Assembly (NCBI GenBank): GCA_024244665.1
Contig: JAAEOI010000096.1
Location: forward strand, 1 to 59,266
Reading direction: 5' to 3'
From: Bacteroidota bacterium
Lineage (GTDB): Bacteria > Bacteroidota > Bacteroidia > Bacteroidales > GCA-2748055
DNA: 59,266 nt
The notes under the pieces were generated by a model. It had not been told where the DNA came from. It made no database searches and saw only the letters and a list, made by a program, of their open reading frames with translations. Both the position numbers and the translations under genes were made by a program. Shown here piece after piece: positions 36,481 to 46,166 of this stretch (positions are counted from its first letter, which is position 1; every line of letters starts with the position of its first letter).

Positions 36481-37080
36481 TCAGGTATGGTTGATATTCA
36501 CTTTAATTGCCGAAGAGTGGGTTTTTCCGTTTACACCCTTCTTCTGATCAGGATCCATGATCATGCCCGTGCAGAGGCAATCATCGCGCTTGGTCCGGAC
36601 CAGTATATCATAATAAGGACAGGTCTCACAACCCTTCCAGAACTGGTCATCATCGGTAAGCTCGGAAAAAGTAACCGGACGATAACCAAGAGTGCTGTTG
36701 ATTTTCATAACGGCCAGACTGGTTGTAAGACCAAATAACATTGCACCGGGAAACAGGTTGACCGATAACTCAAGGGCCCGTTTCTTGATTTCACCGGCAA
36801 GTCCCATTCCCCTGAACTGGGAAGAGACGATCAGTCCGCTGTTTGCAACATACTTGTTGTGACCCCATGATTCAATGTAACAGAAACCAGCCCATACCCC
36901 ACTCATACTGGTGGCAATAACCGCTTTGCCCTGCATGATCTTCTCAGTCAGGTAATCACTGCTCCGCACCGCGATCCCGGTTCCTTTCTGCATGGAAGCA
37001 TTCAACAGGGCCTCCTCTATCTGAGGAATCATAGGAAGATGTACCCCGGATGCTATGGTAATTTCTATATCGTGACTCAT
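36481..37080 (-). CDS. GNAT acyltransferase, candidate N-acylglutamate synthase of the arg operon
   Basis: The product has 199 residues from the ATG at 37080 (a TTG lies at 37089). The acyl-CoA-binding motif of GNATs is in LIVSSQFRGMGLAGEIKKRAL. Flanking strands are VIATSMSGVWAGFCYIES and AMLFGLTTSLAVMKINSTLGYRPV. The C-terminal extension holds GCETCPYY and DDCLCTG, four Cys in two CxnC pairs that could bind a metal. Its place between argR and argG, with no classical argA in view, suggests N-acetyl- or N-succinylglutamate synthase. I recall a GNAT with this role being proposed in Bacteroides. Substrate is inference. Confidence 0.75.
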   Translation of the reverse strand: MSHDIEITIASGVHLPMIPQIEEALLNASMQKGTGIAVRSSDYLTEKIMQGKAVIATSMSGVWAGFCYIESWGHNKYVANSGLIVSSQFRGMGLAGEIKKRALELSVNLFPGAMLFGLTTSLAVMKINSTLGYRPVTFSELTDDDQFWKGCETCPYYDILVRTKRDDCLCTGMIMDPDQKKGVNGKTHSSAIKVNINHT

Positions 37081-37103
37081 AATATTCAATTTTTTTCAGG
37101 TGA

Positions 37104-37583
37104 TCAGTGCACCTGCTCCCGCATCAGTCCGGGAATTCTCATTCTAAGTAAGTTCACCAGGTCAGTCTTTGAAACCCCGTCACGGGGAATCAAAAGGATG
37201 GTATCATCCCCGGCAATGGTACCTGCAATTTCATATGCATTCAGATGGTCGATGTTATAGGCAATGCTGCCTGCGTGACCCGGAAGGGTCTTCAGGATGG
37301 CCATTCCCTGTGCAAAATCCATGGAAACCAGGACCCCGAATGAGGGACCGGACACCTCCACCTCCTCAATAAGCTGTTCCTTATCGGGAAGGATATAGAC
37401 ATATCCTGCATGGTCGTCCGGCATCTTGGCAACCTTCAGGTATTTCAGGTCCCTTGAAAGAGTGGCCTGGGTCAATTCATACCCCCGTTTTTCCAGGAGT
37501 TTCATCAATTCATCCTGGCTGGAGATATTGCTACCAGCAATCAGTCTCCTGATTTCCATCAACCGTTCATTCCTGTTTTTCAC
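37104..37583 (-). CDS. argR: Arginine repressor ArgR
   Basis: The product has 159 residues from GTG 37583. The N-terminal winged helix has SSQDELMKLLEKRGYELTQATLSRDLKYL. The C-terminal hexamerisation/arginine-binding part has NAYEIAGTIAGDDTILLIPRD, with the paired Asp that contact arginine. It is the first gene of the argR-GNAT-argG-proC-deacylase-argH-proB-proA run. Two ARG-box-like sites overlap its promoter, so autoregulation is likely. Confidence 0.96.
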   Translation of the reverse strand: MKNRNERLMEIRRLIAGSNISSQDELMKLLEKRGYELTQATLSRDLKYLKVAKMPDDHAGYVYILPDKEQLIEEVEVSGPSFGVLVSMDFAQGMAILKTLPGHAGSIAYNIDHLNAYEIAGTIAGDDTILLIPRDGVSKTDLVNLLRMRIPGLMREQVH

Positions 37584-37595
37584 CTTTCAGTTGTT

Positions 37596-37613
37596 AATGT
37601 ATATTTATACATT
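37596..37613. promoter_or_regulatory. ARG-box-like operator 1
   Basis: The 18-bp site AATGTATATTTATACATT has perfect arms AATGTATA/TATACATT and fits the TGnAT-N4-ATnCA layout of ArgR boxes. It lies 3 bp from a second site and downstream of the predicted argR -7 element. Confidence 0.7.
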
Positions 37614-37616
37614 GTT

Positions 37617-37634
37617 TTTGCAAATTTATACATT
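37617..37634. promoter_or_regulatory. ARG-box-like operator 2
   Basis: The 18-bp site TTTGCAAATTTATACATT shares the right half-site TTTATACATT with operator 1. The 3-bp gap between the two 18-bp boxes is the spacing of tandem ARG boxes in E. coli. The argR -7 element lies inside it. Confidence 0.65.
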
Positions 37635-37652
37635 ATTTTGGAATGTGTGCAA
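37621..37652 (-). promoter_or_regulatory. argR operon promoter
   Basis: On the minus strand, TTG (37650-37652) is followed after 21 nt by TAAATTTG (37621-37628), a full TAnnTTTG match. The predicted transcript start is near 37615, between the two ARG boxes. A weaker plus-strand candidate for carB is TTG 37612-37614, 19 nt, then TATTTTG 37634-37640. Confidence 0.55.
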
Positions 37653-37755
37653 TTATCCCGGCTTTTTTTGTATTTTTACACCCCGGAAATTATGGTATCC
37701 GGATCCTCTCAAACGGGTCATCCTGATCCATTTATCAGCAACAATTCAGTTAATT

Positions 37756-40700
37756 ATGATAGACGACCAAATCAAGAAAGTTGTAGTCCTCGGATCAGGG
37801 GCTCTGAAAATCGGTGAAGCCGGCGAATTTGACTACTCAGGATCACAGGCACTTAAGGCACTTCGTGAGGAGAGTGTCTCTACCATATTGATCAATCCCA
37901 ACATCGCAACTGTTCAGACTTCCGAAGATGTGGCAAACAAGATTTACTTTCTTCCCGTCACACCCTACTTTGTTGAAAAGGTCATCGAAAAGGAGCAGCC
38001 TGACGGCATATTACTGGCTTTCGGCGGACAAACCGCGCTGAACTGCGGGGTGGCACTCTACCAGGCAGGAATTCTCGAAAAAAACAATGTGAAGGTCCTT
38101 GGCACACCGGTACAGGCCATTATGAATACGGAGGATCGGGAGCTGTTCATTGGCAAGCTGGATGAGATCAATGTTAAAACAGCCCGCAGTTTCGCGGTTA
38201 CCTCGGTTGAAGATGCTCACCAGGCGGCAAAGGACCTGGGCTACCCGATCATTATCAGGGCCGCTTATACCCTCGGCGGACAGGGGAGCGGATTCTGTTA
38301 CAATGAGGGTGATATGGATAAACTGGCTAAAAAAGCTTTCTCCTACTCTCCCCAGATCCTTGTCGAGGAATCCCTGAAAGGATGGAAAGAGGTTGAGTAC
38401 GAAGTGGTCAGGGACCGCTTTGACAATTGCATCACAGTCTGTAATATGGAGAACTTCGATCCCCTGGGCATCCATACAGGGGAGAGTATCGTAGTGGCGC
38501 CATCACAGACCCTCACCAACAGCGAGTACCATAAGCTCCGGAAATTGTCCATCGACATCATCAGGCACATCGGGATTGTCGGAGAGTGTAACGTGCAGTA
38601 TGCGCTGGATCCGGAATCGGAAGACTACCGGGTCATTGAAGTTAATGCCCGGCTATCCAGATCCTCAGCACTGGCCAGTAAGGCCACCGGCTATCCGCTG
38701 GCTTTTGTGGCAGCAAAACTGGGATTGGGATTCGGCCTGCACCAGCTGCGCAACTCCATCACAAAAACCACTTCGGCATTTTTCGAACCCGCACTGGACT
38801 ACATTGTCTGTAAAATTCCACGATGGGACCTGAATAAATTCCAGGGAGTATCCAAACTGATCGACTCCAGTATGAAATCGGTTGGTGAGGTGATGGCTAT
38901 CGGCCGGACTTTCGAAGAGGCCATACAAAAGGGTGTCCGGATGATCGGGCAGGGAATGCACGGTTTTGTGGGTAACCACGAGATGGAGATCGAGGATATT
39001 GATAAGGAGCTTTCCGAACCTACGGATATGAGGATCATGGTCATTGAAAAGGCCTTTGAAAGTGGATATACCATTGACCGGATTCACGAACTGACCAGGA
39101 TCGATAAGTGGTTCCTTGTTAAACTGAAGAATATTTTTGACCTGAAACTGAAACTTGAGCAGGTAAGCTCCCTCGAAACACTGGAAGACCAACTTCTGCT
39201 TCAATCCAAGAAGGCCGGATTCAGTGACTTTCAGGTAGCCAGGATCGTTTTGGAAGGAGATGTTTCCGAAAACCTGCTGAAGGTCAGGGAGCATCGGAAG
39301 AAAAGAAACATTCTGCCCAGCGTCAAACAGATTGATACCCTGGCTGCGGAATACCCGGCCCAGACCAACTATCTCTATCTGAGCTACAGCGGAAGTGAGC
39401 ACGATATTGAGTTCTCCAGGGACCAGCGCTCAGTGATCGTAATGGGTTCGGGAGCCTATCGCATCGGTTCCAGTGTTGAGTTTGACTGGTGCAGCGTAAA
39501 CGCCCTTAAGACTGTCAATGAAGAGGGTTACCGCTCCATCATGATCAACTACAACCCGGAGACTGTCTCTACCGATTATGATGTATGCGACAGGCTCTAT
39601 TTCGATGAACTTTCATTCGAACGGGTCATGGATATATATGACCTGGAGATGCCCAAAGGAGTAATTGTATCGGTTGGCGGCCAGATCCCCAACAACCTGG
39701 CCATAAGACTGCATGAACAGAATGTACATATCCTGGGAACTTCACCGGAGTCGATCGACAATGCTGAAAACCGGCACAAATTCTCTATGATGCTGGACCG
39801 GCTTGAAATTGACCAGCCCAGGTGGAAGGAGCTCAGCAGCATTGAAGAGATTCATGGTTTTGTGGATGAGGTAGGATTCCCCCTTCTCATCCGGCCTTCC
39901 TATGTCCTTTCTGGCGCAGCCATGAACGTGGTCTCAAACAGGGAGGAGATGGAAGGTTTCCTCACAATGGCAGCAAAGGTATCCAAGCAGTACCCGGTGG
40001 TGGTTTCTGAATTCATTGAACAGGCCAAAGAGATCGAGATCGATGCAGTGGCAAGGGATGGAGAACTCTTCTCCTACGCCATCTCGGAACATGTGGAATT
40101 TGCAGGAGTACATTCGGGTGATGCCACTATGGTGTTTCCCCCTCAGAAGATCTATTTTGAAACCGTTCGAAGGATCAAAAAGATTGCCCGCCAGCTGGCA
40201 GAGGCCCTTGAGATCTCCGGGCCATTTAACATGCAATTCCTGGCAAAAGACAACGATATCAAAGTGATTGAATGCAACCTGAGGGCCTCCAGAAGCATGC
40301 CTTTTGTTTCGAAGGTCCTGAAATCAAATCTCATCGATCAGGCCACCAAAATCATGCTCAAGGTTCCTGTGGAAAAACCGAGTAAATCGATCTTCGACCT
40401 GGATTACATAGGGTGCAAGGCTCCCCAGTTCTCCTTCTCCAGGTTGAAAAAAGCCGACCCTGTACTGGGTGTGGATATGTCCTCCACAGGCGAGGTGGGA
40501 TGCATCGGCGACAACTATTATGAAGCCATACTGAAAGCGATGCTTTCGGTAGGTTATACCATTCCGAAAAAGAACATACTGCTCTCCACAGGAGGTATGC
40601 GATCCAAAGTTGAACTGGTTAATTCGTGTAAAATGCTCGTGGATAAAGGATATCACCTTTATGCAACGCACGGAACACACGAATTTCTCAGGCTCAACGG

Positions 40701-40968
40701 AATTGAATCAATCGACCTGGCCTGGCCCGATGAAGATGCCAAGCCCAACGTACTGGATTACCTCAAGGCTAAGAAAATCGACCTTGTGGTGAATATTCCC
40801 AAGGACCTTTCCTCGCATGAGCTATCCAACGATTACAGCATCAGACGGGGAGCTGTTGACTACAACATTCCCCTGATCACCAATGCAAGGCTGGCATCGG
40901 CATTCATCTATGGAGTCTGTAAAATGGAGCTGGAAGATATCTCCATTAAGAGCTGGGATGAGTATTGA
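37756..40968 (+). CDS. carB: Carbamoyl-phosphate synthase large subunit
   Basis: The product has 1070 residues from the ATG at 37756; the frame is open for 110 further codons upstream, but that part covers the ARG boxes and antisense argR. It contains two homologous ATP-grasp halves (VVLGSGALKIGEAGEFDYSG and IVMGSGAYRIGSSVEFDWCS) with YTLGGQGSG and VIEVNARLSRSSALASKATGYP in the first. The C-terminal allosteric MGS-like domain (LLSTGGMRSKVELV) follows. It makes carbamoyl phosphate. It is divergent from argR and separate from carA. Confidence 0.96.
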   Translation: MIDDQIKKVVVLGSGALKIGEAGEFDYSGSQALKALREESVSTILINPNIATVQTSEDVANKIYFLPVTPYFVEKVIEKEQPDGILLAFGGQTALNCGVALYQAGILEKNNVKVLGTPVQAIMNTEDRELFIGKLDEINVKTARSFAVTSVEDAHQAAKDLGYPIIIRAAYTLGGQGSGFCYNEGDMDKLAKKAFSYSPQILVEESLKGWKEVEYEVVRDRFDNCITVCNMENFDPLGIHTGESIVVAPSQTLTNSEYHKLRKLSIDIIRHIGIVGECNVQYALDPESEDYRVIEVNARLSRSSALASKATGYPLAFVAAKLGLGFGLHQLRNSITKTTSAFFEPALDYIVCKIPRWDLNKFQGVSKLIDSSMKSVGEVMAIGRTFEEAIQKGVRMIGQGMHGFVGNHEMEIEDIDKELSEPTDMRIMVIEKAFESGYTIDRIHELTRIDKWFLVKLKNIFDLKLKLEQVSSLETLEDQLLLQSKKAGFSDFQVARIVLEGDVSENLLKVREHRKKRNILPSVKQIDTLAAEYPAQTNYLYLSYSGSEHDIEFSRDQRSVIVMGSGAYRIGSSVEFDWCSVNALKTVNEEGYRSIMINYNPETVSTDYDVCDRLYFDELSFERVMDIYDLEMPKGVIVSVGGQIPNNLAIRLHEQNVHILGTSPESIDNAENRHKFSMMLDRLEIDQPRWKELSSIEEIHGFVDEVGFPLLIRPSYVLSGAAMNVVSNREEMEGFLTMAAKVSKQYPVVVSEFIEQAKEIEIDAVARDGELFSYAISEHVEFAGVHSGDATMVFPPQKIYFETVRRIKKIARQLAEALEISGPFNMQFLAKDNDIKVIECNLRASRSMPFVSKVLKSNLIDQATKIMLKVPVEKPSKSIFDLDYIGCKAPQFSFSRLKKADPVLGVDMSSTGEVGCIGDNYYEAILKAMLSVGYTIPKKNILLSTGGMRSKVELVNSCKMLVDKGYHLYATHGTHEFLRLNGIESIDLAWPDEDAKPNVLDYLKAKKIDLVVNIPKDLSSHELSNDYSIRRGAVDYNIPLITNARLASAFIYGVCKMELEDISIKSWDEY

Positions 40969-41114
40969 TGTGTGAATTCTTTGTATATTAGCTTACGCCA
41001 TTCAATGGAGCCAGGTCCTTCATTGTATCCTTCAGTATCCTTTTGCAGGCCAATACACTATTTGGCAACCGCAAGATTGTTCTTCACGCAGATGTAAACT
41101 AGCAATGAGAAAAC

Positions 41115-43679
41115 ATGAAAACAACAATTGGTTTCGCAATATTCCTCACGCTTTTCACCTTCAACGCACTTTATTCCCAGACATCAAATGGTGGGTTTTC
41201 CTACCAGGCCATCGCCCGGAACCTTGAAGGGGCACCACTGGCTGATGTGAACCTTACTATAAGAGTTTCAATTCTGGTTGAAAACCAGGGAGGCGAACTG
41301 ATCTGGCAGGAGGAACATGATGTTCAAACCAGCAAACTGGGCCTGTTCACCCTCCAGGTAGGTGATCCCAAAGCTGTAAATCAAACGGGAAGCGCAGACT
41401 CGTTCGATCAGATCGACTGGTCGGCTCATGGCTACTTTCTAAATGTCTGGGTAAAAAGCGACGGAGCATTCACAGACATGGGGGGATCCCCCATTCAAAC
41501 CGTTCCCGTGGCCCAGTACGCCACATCGGCCAAAAGCGCCAGGACAAGTTTCAGCGTCCAGCCCCGGGCCGGTGCCCTGCCGGGGGAGGCACTGTTCGAA
41601 GTAATAAGAAGTGACGGGCAGCCGGTATTTGCCGTTTATGAAGACATGGTATGGGTTTATGTGGACACGCTTGAGAAAAAGGGAGTCAGGGGAGGATTCG
41701 CTGTTGGAGGGTACTCCAGGAAGTCGAAGGGTGTCACCGAAGAGTACATGAGGGTAACACCGGACAGCGTCAGGATTTACATTGATGATGAGCCTTCAAA
41801 AGGAATGAGGGGCGGTTTTGCCGTGGGAGGTTATTCCAGGAAAACCAAAGGAAGCAATGACCTCTACTTCAACCTCTCTCCAAATGCCGTTGAAGAAACG
41901 ATTTTAGACAAATCACAGATTCTGTACTATCCAAGCAAGGATGCATTTTTTGCAGGAACGATACATGTGGGATCGGCCGACAGCGTTGGATTCAACTCCA
42001 CATCACTGGGTTATAAATCGGTGGCCATGGGACAATATTCCCAGGGATTTGGATACAAAAGCATGGCCCTTGGCAGCTTTTCCACGGCCATAGGGCGGGA
42101 AGCAGTAGCCATGGAAAACTCTTTCGCATTGGGGAACACCACCAAGGCCCTGGGTAATGACTCCTACGCCTTTGGATCCGGTGCGCACGCCTCTGGAGAT
42201 AGAAGCTATGCATTTGGTTCAGTGGGCATTGACACACTTGGAAATCCAACGGGTGTCCCCACAACTGCCTCCGGCGCATACTCCATTGCATTCGGAATGG
42301 GAGCACAGGCCCTCAATTCAGGAGCCATGAGCCTCGGGCCCAGTAGTACTGCTGACGGATTCCAGTCGGTGGCCATCGGCTCCGGAACATCTGCCAGTGG
42401 CAGCTATGCCACAGGTATTGGCTACCGTTCACATGCAGACGGATATAAATCAATCGCCATCGGGGCGCACTACAGCTACCCACTTTATATACCTGACTTC
42501 CCGATATTCAATAAAAAAGGTGGCCAGGATGAGATCACCAAGGGATCCACTGCTCCAATAATCCCAACTCCAATAATCAATCCACCAATTTATATATATA
42601 AACCCCGCTACATTACAGCGTATAATGAAGCCGTCGGAGATTACTCCATATCACTGGGTAACGGGAACCACTCCAATAACGGCGGATTTGCGCTCGGTAC
42701 ATATAATAAGGCATACAACCAGGGCTCTGTTGCACTGGGGGTTTCCAACATTGCCCGCAGGGCTTATTCGTTTGCAGCCGGCTACAACAATGACGCAGTC
42801 GGATACTATTCTATGGCGATCGGAGATAATGTAACCAGCCAGGCTATGAATGCCCTAGTGATCGGTAAATATAATGTAGTTATGGGAGATACCGCTGACT
42901 GGGTCGCAACCGATCCACTATTCCAGATAGGGAACGGAACTTCCAGCAGTACCAGGCACGATGCCTTCAAGGTGGATAAGAATGGAAGAGTCACTATATA
43001 CCCAGTAAACGCCTACAACGGCACATCTATTTTATCCGAGTATAACATCGATTACGGGTCGAGTTCTGGTTATGGATTATTATCAAGGGTTTCCAGAGGA
43101 AAAGCAGGGGTTACTTACTATAGTGGATATTTCTACGATACAGGAACTGAAGGAAGCTACAGCGGTCTTTATGCCGACTTACGCTCCGGAGCCGCAATTG
43201 ATGTAGCAGAATATATCTATGATACCCACGGAAATACTGAACCCGGAGATGTCCTGGTGGCAGATCCGGGAAAGGATGAAAGTGTAATCAGGTCACAACA
43301 AGCGTATCAGACTTCCGTCCTGGGAGTGGTCTCCACCAAACCACACCTGGTGATGGGTATGGACCTTGTTGTAGATGAAGAGACAGGGGAACCCATTGAA
43401 GGAGTATCAGCGACCAGGCTCGCTTTAACAGGACGTGTCCCAGTAAAATTTACTGGCGAGAACGGTTCAGTCCAACCGGGCGATTTGCTGACCACCTCTT
43501 CCACCCCGGGTCACGCCATGAAGTGGAGTCTGCTGGATGTGAACGAAGCTAAGGATTTCGATGAATTGAAGAGCATGCTGGCTGAAAATGAACGCCGGCG
43601 CAATGCAGTAATCGGCAAGGCCGTTAGTTCCTCAGATTCGGAAACAGGCATTGTGATGGTTCTGATTTCGCTGCAGTAG
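41115..43679 (+). CDS. Surface fibre-like protein with YadA-head (LbR) repeats
   Basis: The product has 854 residues with a signal peptide ending ALYSQ. Residues about 25-140 are the Bacteroidota fibre N-domain (FSYQAIARNLEGAPLADVNLTIRVSI). Two near-identical blocks (RGGFAVGGYSRKSKG and RGGFAVGGYSRKTKG) precede about 300 residues of 14-residue YadA/Hep_Hag head repeats (AMGQYSQGFGYKSMALGSFSTAIG and similar). The repeats are broken by an Ile/Pro insert (PIIPTPIINPPIYIY). The C-terminal part (GDVLVADPGKDESV, VQPGDLLTTSSTPGHAMKW) resembles the segment before tail-fibre chaperone domains, but no S74 peptidase follows. Trimeric fibre is inferred. Confidence 0.8.
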   Translation: MKTTIGFAIFLTLFTFNALYSQTSNGGFSYQAIARNLEGAPLADVNLTIRVSILVENQGGELIWQEEHDVQTSKLGLFTLQVGDPKAVNQTGSADSFDQIDWSAHGYFLNVWVKSDGAFTDMGGSPIQTVPVAQYATSAKSARTSFSVQPRAGALPGEALFEVIRSDGQPVFAVYEDMVWVYVDTLEKKGVRGGFAVGGYSRKSKGVTEEYMRVTPDSVRIYIDDEPSKGMRGGFAVGGYSRKTKGSNDLYFNLSPNAVEETILDKSQILYYPSKDAFFAGTIHVGSADSVGFNSTSLGYKSVAMGQYSQGFGYKSMALGSFSTAIGREAVAMENSFALGNTTKALGNDSYAFGSGAHASGDRSYAFGSVGIDTLGNPTGVPTTASGAYSIAFGMGAQALNSGAMSLGPSSTADGFQSVAIGSGTSASGSYATGIGYRSHADGYKSIAIGAHYSYPLYIPDFPIFNKKGGQDEITKGSTAPIIPTPIINPPIYIYKPRYITAYNEAVGDYSISLGNGNHSNNGGFALGTYNKAYNQGSVALGVSNIARRAYSFAAGYNNDAVGYYSMAIGDNVTSQAMNALVIGKYNVVMGDTADWVATDPLFQIGNGTSSSTRHDAFKVDKNGRVTIYPVNAYNGTSILSEYNIDYGSSSGYGLLSRVSRGKAGVTYYSGYFYDTGTEGSYSGLYADLRSGAAIDVAEYIYDTHGNTEPGDVLVADPGKDESVIRSQQAYQTSVLGVVSTKPHLVMGMDLVVDEETGEPIEGVSATRLALTGRVPVKFTGENGSVQPGDLLTTSSTPGHAMKWSLLDVNEAKDFDELKSMLAENERRRNAVIGKAVSSSDSETGIVMVLISLQ

Positions 43680-43680
43680 G

Positions 43681-44568
43681 CTATCCCCTTAATGCCTCTG
43701 CACCACCCACGATCTCGAGGATTTCGTTGGTGATGGCTGCCTGGCGGGCCTTGTTGAACTGAAGGTTCAGCTCTTTCAGAAGCTCAGAGGCATTATCAGT
43801 GGCCTTGTGCATGGCCGTCATTCGTGCTCCGTGCTCAGCAGCATGCGAGTCAAGAACTGCTTTGTAAAACTGCAGTTTGAGCGAACGGGGAATCAACTCC
43901 TTTACAATGTACTCTTTGGTCGGCTCAAAAATATAATCCAATTTGGAATCTCCGGCTGATTCATCCGCTAGGTCATCGATCTGAATGGGCAGAAACTGCT
44001 CTTCTGTAAGGATCTGTGTACCCGCGTTCTTAAAGGCATTATAGACCACCTCCACATGATCATACTCCCCATCGGTAAACAGCTTCATTGCCATCTCGGC
44101 AATGGCCGCAACCCTGTTAAATGTAAGATCATCAAAAAGGCTGCTGTCGTCAAAAATCACATTGTAACCCTTCTTCCTGAGAAACTCATTTCCCTTCTTA
44201 CCGATAGCGATAAAGTCTACCTTGTTGGCAATCATCTGGTTGTCAAATGTGGTCAGGGATTTTTGAATGGTCGCTTTAATTGCATTGGAGTTGAACGCTC
44301 CGCAAAGTCCGCGGTTTGAGGTGATCAGAACCAGTAAAACCCTCTCCTTATCACGCTGGACGGCAAACTGGTTATCCTCATCATCTTTCATAGCATCACC
44401 AACGCTGGACAGGATCTCCTGCAGTTTTTCTGCATAAGGCCTGAATTGTACGATGGCATCCTGGGCCTTTTTTAGCTTGGCCGCAGAGACCATTTTCATG
44501 GCACTGGTAATCTGCATGGTAGAGGCCACAGAGACCTTTCTCTCCCTTATCTCCTTTAAATTTGCCAT
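43681..44568 (-). CDS. atpG: F1 ATP synthase subunit gamma
   Basis: The product has 295 residues. The N-terminal helix (LKEIRERKVSVASTMQITSAMKMVSAAKLKKAQ) and C-terminal helix (FNKARQAAITNEILEIVGGAEAL) form the rotor shaft coiled coil, with VLLVLITSNRGLCGAFNSN between. It ends the atp operon and is convergent with the fibre gene, one base between stops. Confidence 0.97.
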   Translation of the reverse strand: MANLKEIRERKVSVASTMQITSAMKMVSAAKLKKAQDAIVQFRPYAEKLQEILSSVGDAMKDDEDNQFAVQRDKERVLLVLITSNRGLCGAFNSNAIKATIQKSLTTFDNQMIANKVDFIAIGKKGNEFLRKKGYNVIFDDSSLFDDLTFNRVAAIAEMAMKLFTDGEYDHVEVVYNAFKNAGTQILTEEQFLPIQIDDLADESAGDSKLDYIFEPTKEYIVKELIPRSLKLQFYKAVLDSHAAEHGARMTAMHKATDNASELLKELNLQFNKARQAAITNEILEIVGGAEALRG

Positions 44569-44573
44569 AGGGC

Positions 44574-46151
44574 CTAAACGAATTTCTCAGCTATATCCCT
44601 GGCTACTGTCTCAAGGATTTCTGTAATCTTGTCTGTAAGCTTCCCCTGTGCAAGGTCTGCCAATATATTTTTATGCTTCAGCTCCAGGTATTCCAGGTAC
44701 TCGGTTTCGAACTCCTTCACCTTATCCTCAGGAACACTGGTCAGTAATCCTTTTGTACCGCAATAGATAATGGCAACCTGTTTCTCAACCGACATTGGGG
44801 CATATTGAGCCTGCTTCAGGATCTCCACATTTTTTCGTCCCTTGTCAAGTACAGCCATGGTAGCTGCATCAAGATCCGATCCGAATTTTGAAAATGCTTC
44901 CAGTTCACGGAACTGGGCCTGGTCAAGTTTCAGAGTCCCGGCAATCTTCTTCATGGATTTAATCTGGGCGTTCCCTCCGACCCTTGATACTGAAATTCCC
45001 ACGTTGATGGCAGGCCGAACCCCCGCGTTAAACAGATTCGATTCCAGGAAGATTTGTCCGTCTGTAATCGAGATCACGTTGGTGGGAATATAGGCACTTA
45101 CGTCACCTGCCTGTGTTTCAATAATTGGCAGGGCAGTAAGTGAACCCCCACCCTTAACGAGCGGCTTCAGCTGTTCGGGGAGGTCGTTCATCTCCTTTGC
45201 AATTTCATCGGACTGAATTACTTTTGCAGCACGCTCCAGCAGCCTTGAGTGCAGGTAGAATACGTCACCAGGATAGGCTTCGCGTCCCGGTGGCCTCCTC
45301 AGCAACAGTGACACCTCCCTGTAGGAGACGGCCTGCTTTGAAAGGTCATCATAAATAATCAGGGCAGGCCTTCCGGTATCCCTGAAGTACTCACCTATGG
45401 AACAACCTGCAAAAGGTGCATAAAACTGTAGAGCGGCCGGTTCTGCTGCAGTGGCAGAAACAATAACCGTGTAGCTCATGGCACCGGCTTCCTCAAGGGT
45501 TTTCTGAATATTTGCGACTGTAGAACCTTTCTGTCCGATGGCTACATATATACAGTAAACAGGTTCTCCCTTTTCATAAAATTCCTTCTGGTTGATAATG
45601 GTATCGATAGCAATGGCAGTCTTTCCTGTCTGGCGGTCACCAATAATCAGTTCGCGCTGTCCGCGTCCAATAGGAATCATGGCATCGATAGGTTTGAGCC
45701 CGGTCTGCAGCGGTTCACTAACCGGCTGGCGGAAAACCACACCCGGAGCCTTACGCTCCAAGGGCATATCAATCAGTTTGCCAGATACAGGGCCCTTCCC
45801 GTCAATGGGTTCTCCAAGGGTATTGATCACCCTGCCCAGCAAAGGCTCACCCACACCAATGGATGCTATTTTTTTGGTACGTTTTACCGAATCGCCTTCT
45901 TTGATGAGCTCAGTTGAACCAAGCAACACAGCACCAACGTTATCCTCCTCCAGGTTCAGAACGATCCCCATAACACCACTGTCAAATTCGATCAGTTCGT
46001 TGGCCTGAACGCTGTTCAATCCATAAATCCGGGCAATACCATCCCCCACCTGGAGAACAGTACCCACTTCTTCAAGTTCAACGCTGCTCTTGAACCCATC
46101 TATCTGCTGCTTGAGAATTTCCGAAACCTCGGATGGTTTAATCTGAGACAT
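44574..46151 (-). CDS. atpA: F1 ATP synthase subunit alpha
   Basis: The product has 525 residues. The non-catalytic nucleotide site has [15 protein letters not shown], then [47 protein letters not shown] and [20 protein letters not shown] sequence (here SVSRVGG). It lies 5 bp upstream of atpG. Length is slightly above the proteobacterial form. Confidence 0.98.
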   Translation of the reverse strand: MSQIKPSEVSEILKQQIDGFKSSVELEEVGTVLQVGDGIARIYGLNSVQANELIEFDSGVMGIVLNLEEDNVGAVLLGSTELIKEGDSVKRTKKIASIGVGEPLLGRVINTLGEPIDGKGPVSGKLIDMPLERKAPGVVFRQPVSEPLQTGLKPIDAMIPIGRGQRELIIGDRQTGKTAIAIDTIINQKEFYEKGEPVYCIYVAIGQKGSTVANIQKTLEEAGAMSYTVIVSATAAEPAALQFYAPFAGCSIGEYFRDTGRPALIIYDDLSKQAVSYREVSLLLRRPPGREAYPGDVFYLHSRLLERAAKVIQSDEIAKEMNDLPEQLKPLVKGGGSLTALPIIETQAGDVSAYIPTNVISITDGQIFLESNLFNAGVRPAINVGISVSRVGGNAQIKSMKKIAGTLKLDQAQFRELEAFSKFGSDLDAATMAVLDKGRKNVEILKQAQYAPMSVEKQVAIIYCGTKGLLTSVPEDKVKEFETEYLEYLELKHKNILADLAQGKLTDKITEILETVARDIAEKFV

Positions 46152-46166
46152 ATGATTATCTGTTTT

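Noticed and set aside
37426..37755. Upstream extension of carB by 110 codons
   Set aside because: It is antisense to argR and spans the ARG boxes; CarB homologues start at the MIDDQIKKVVVLGSG segment (37756).
40969..41114. Terminator or riboswitch between carB and the fibre gene
   Set aside because: Only a short CCATT/AATGG hairpin without a U-tract is present.
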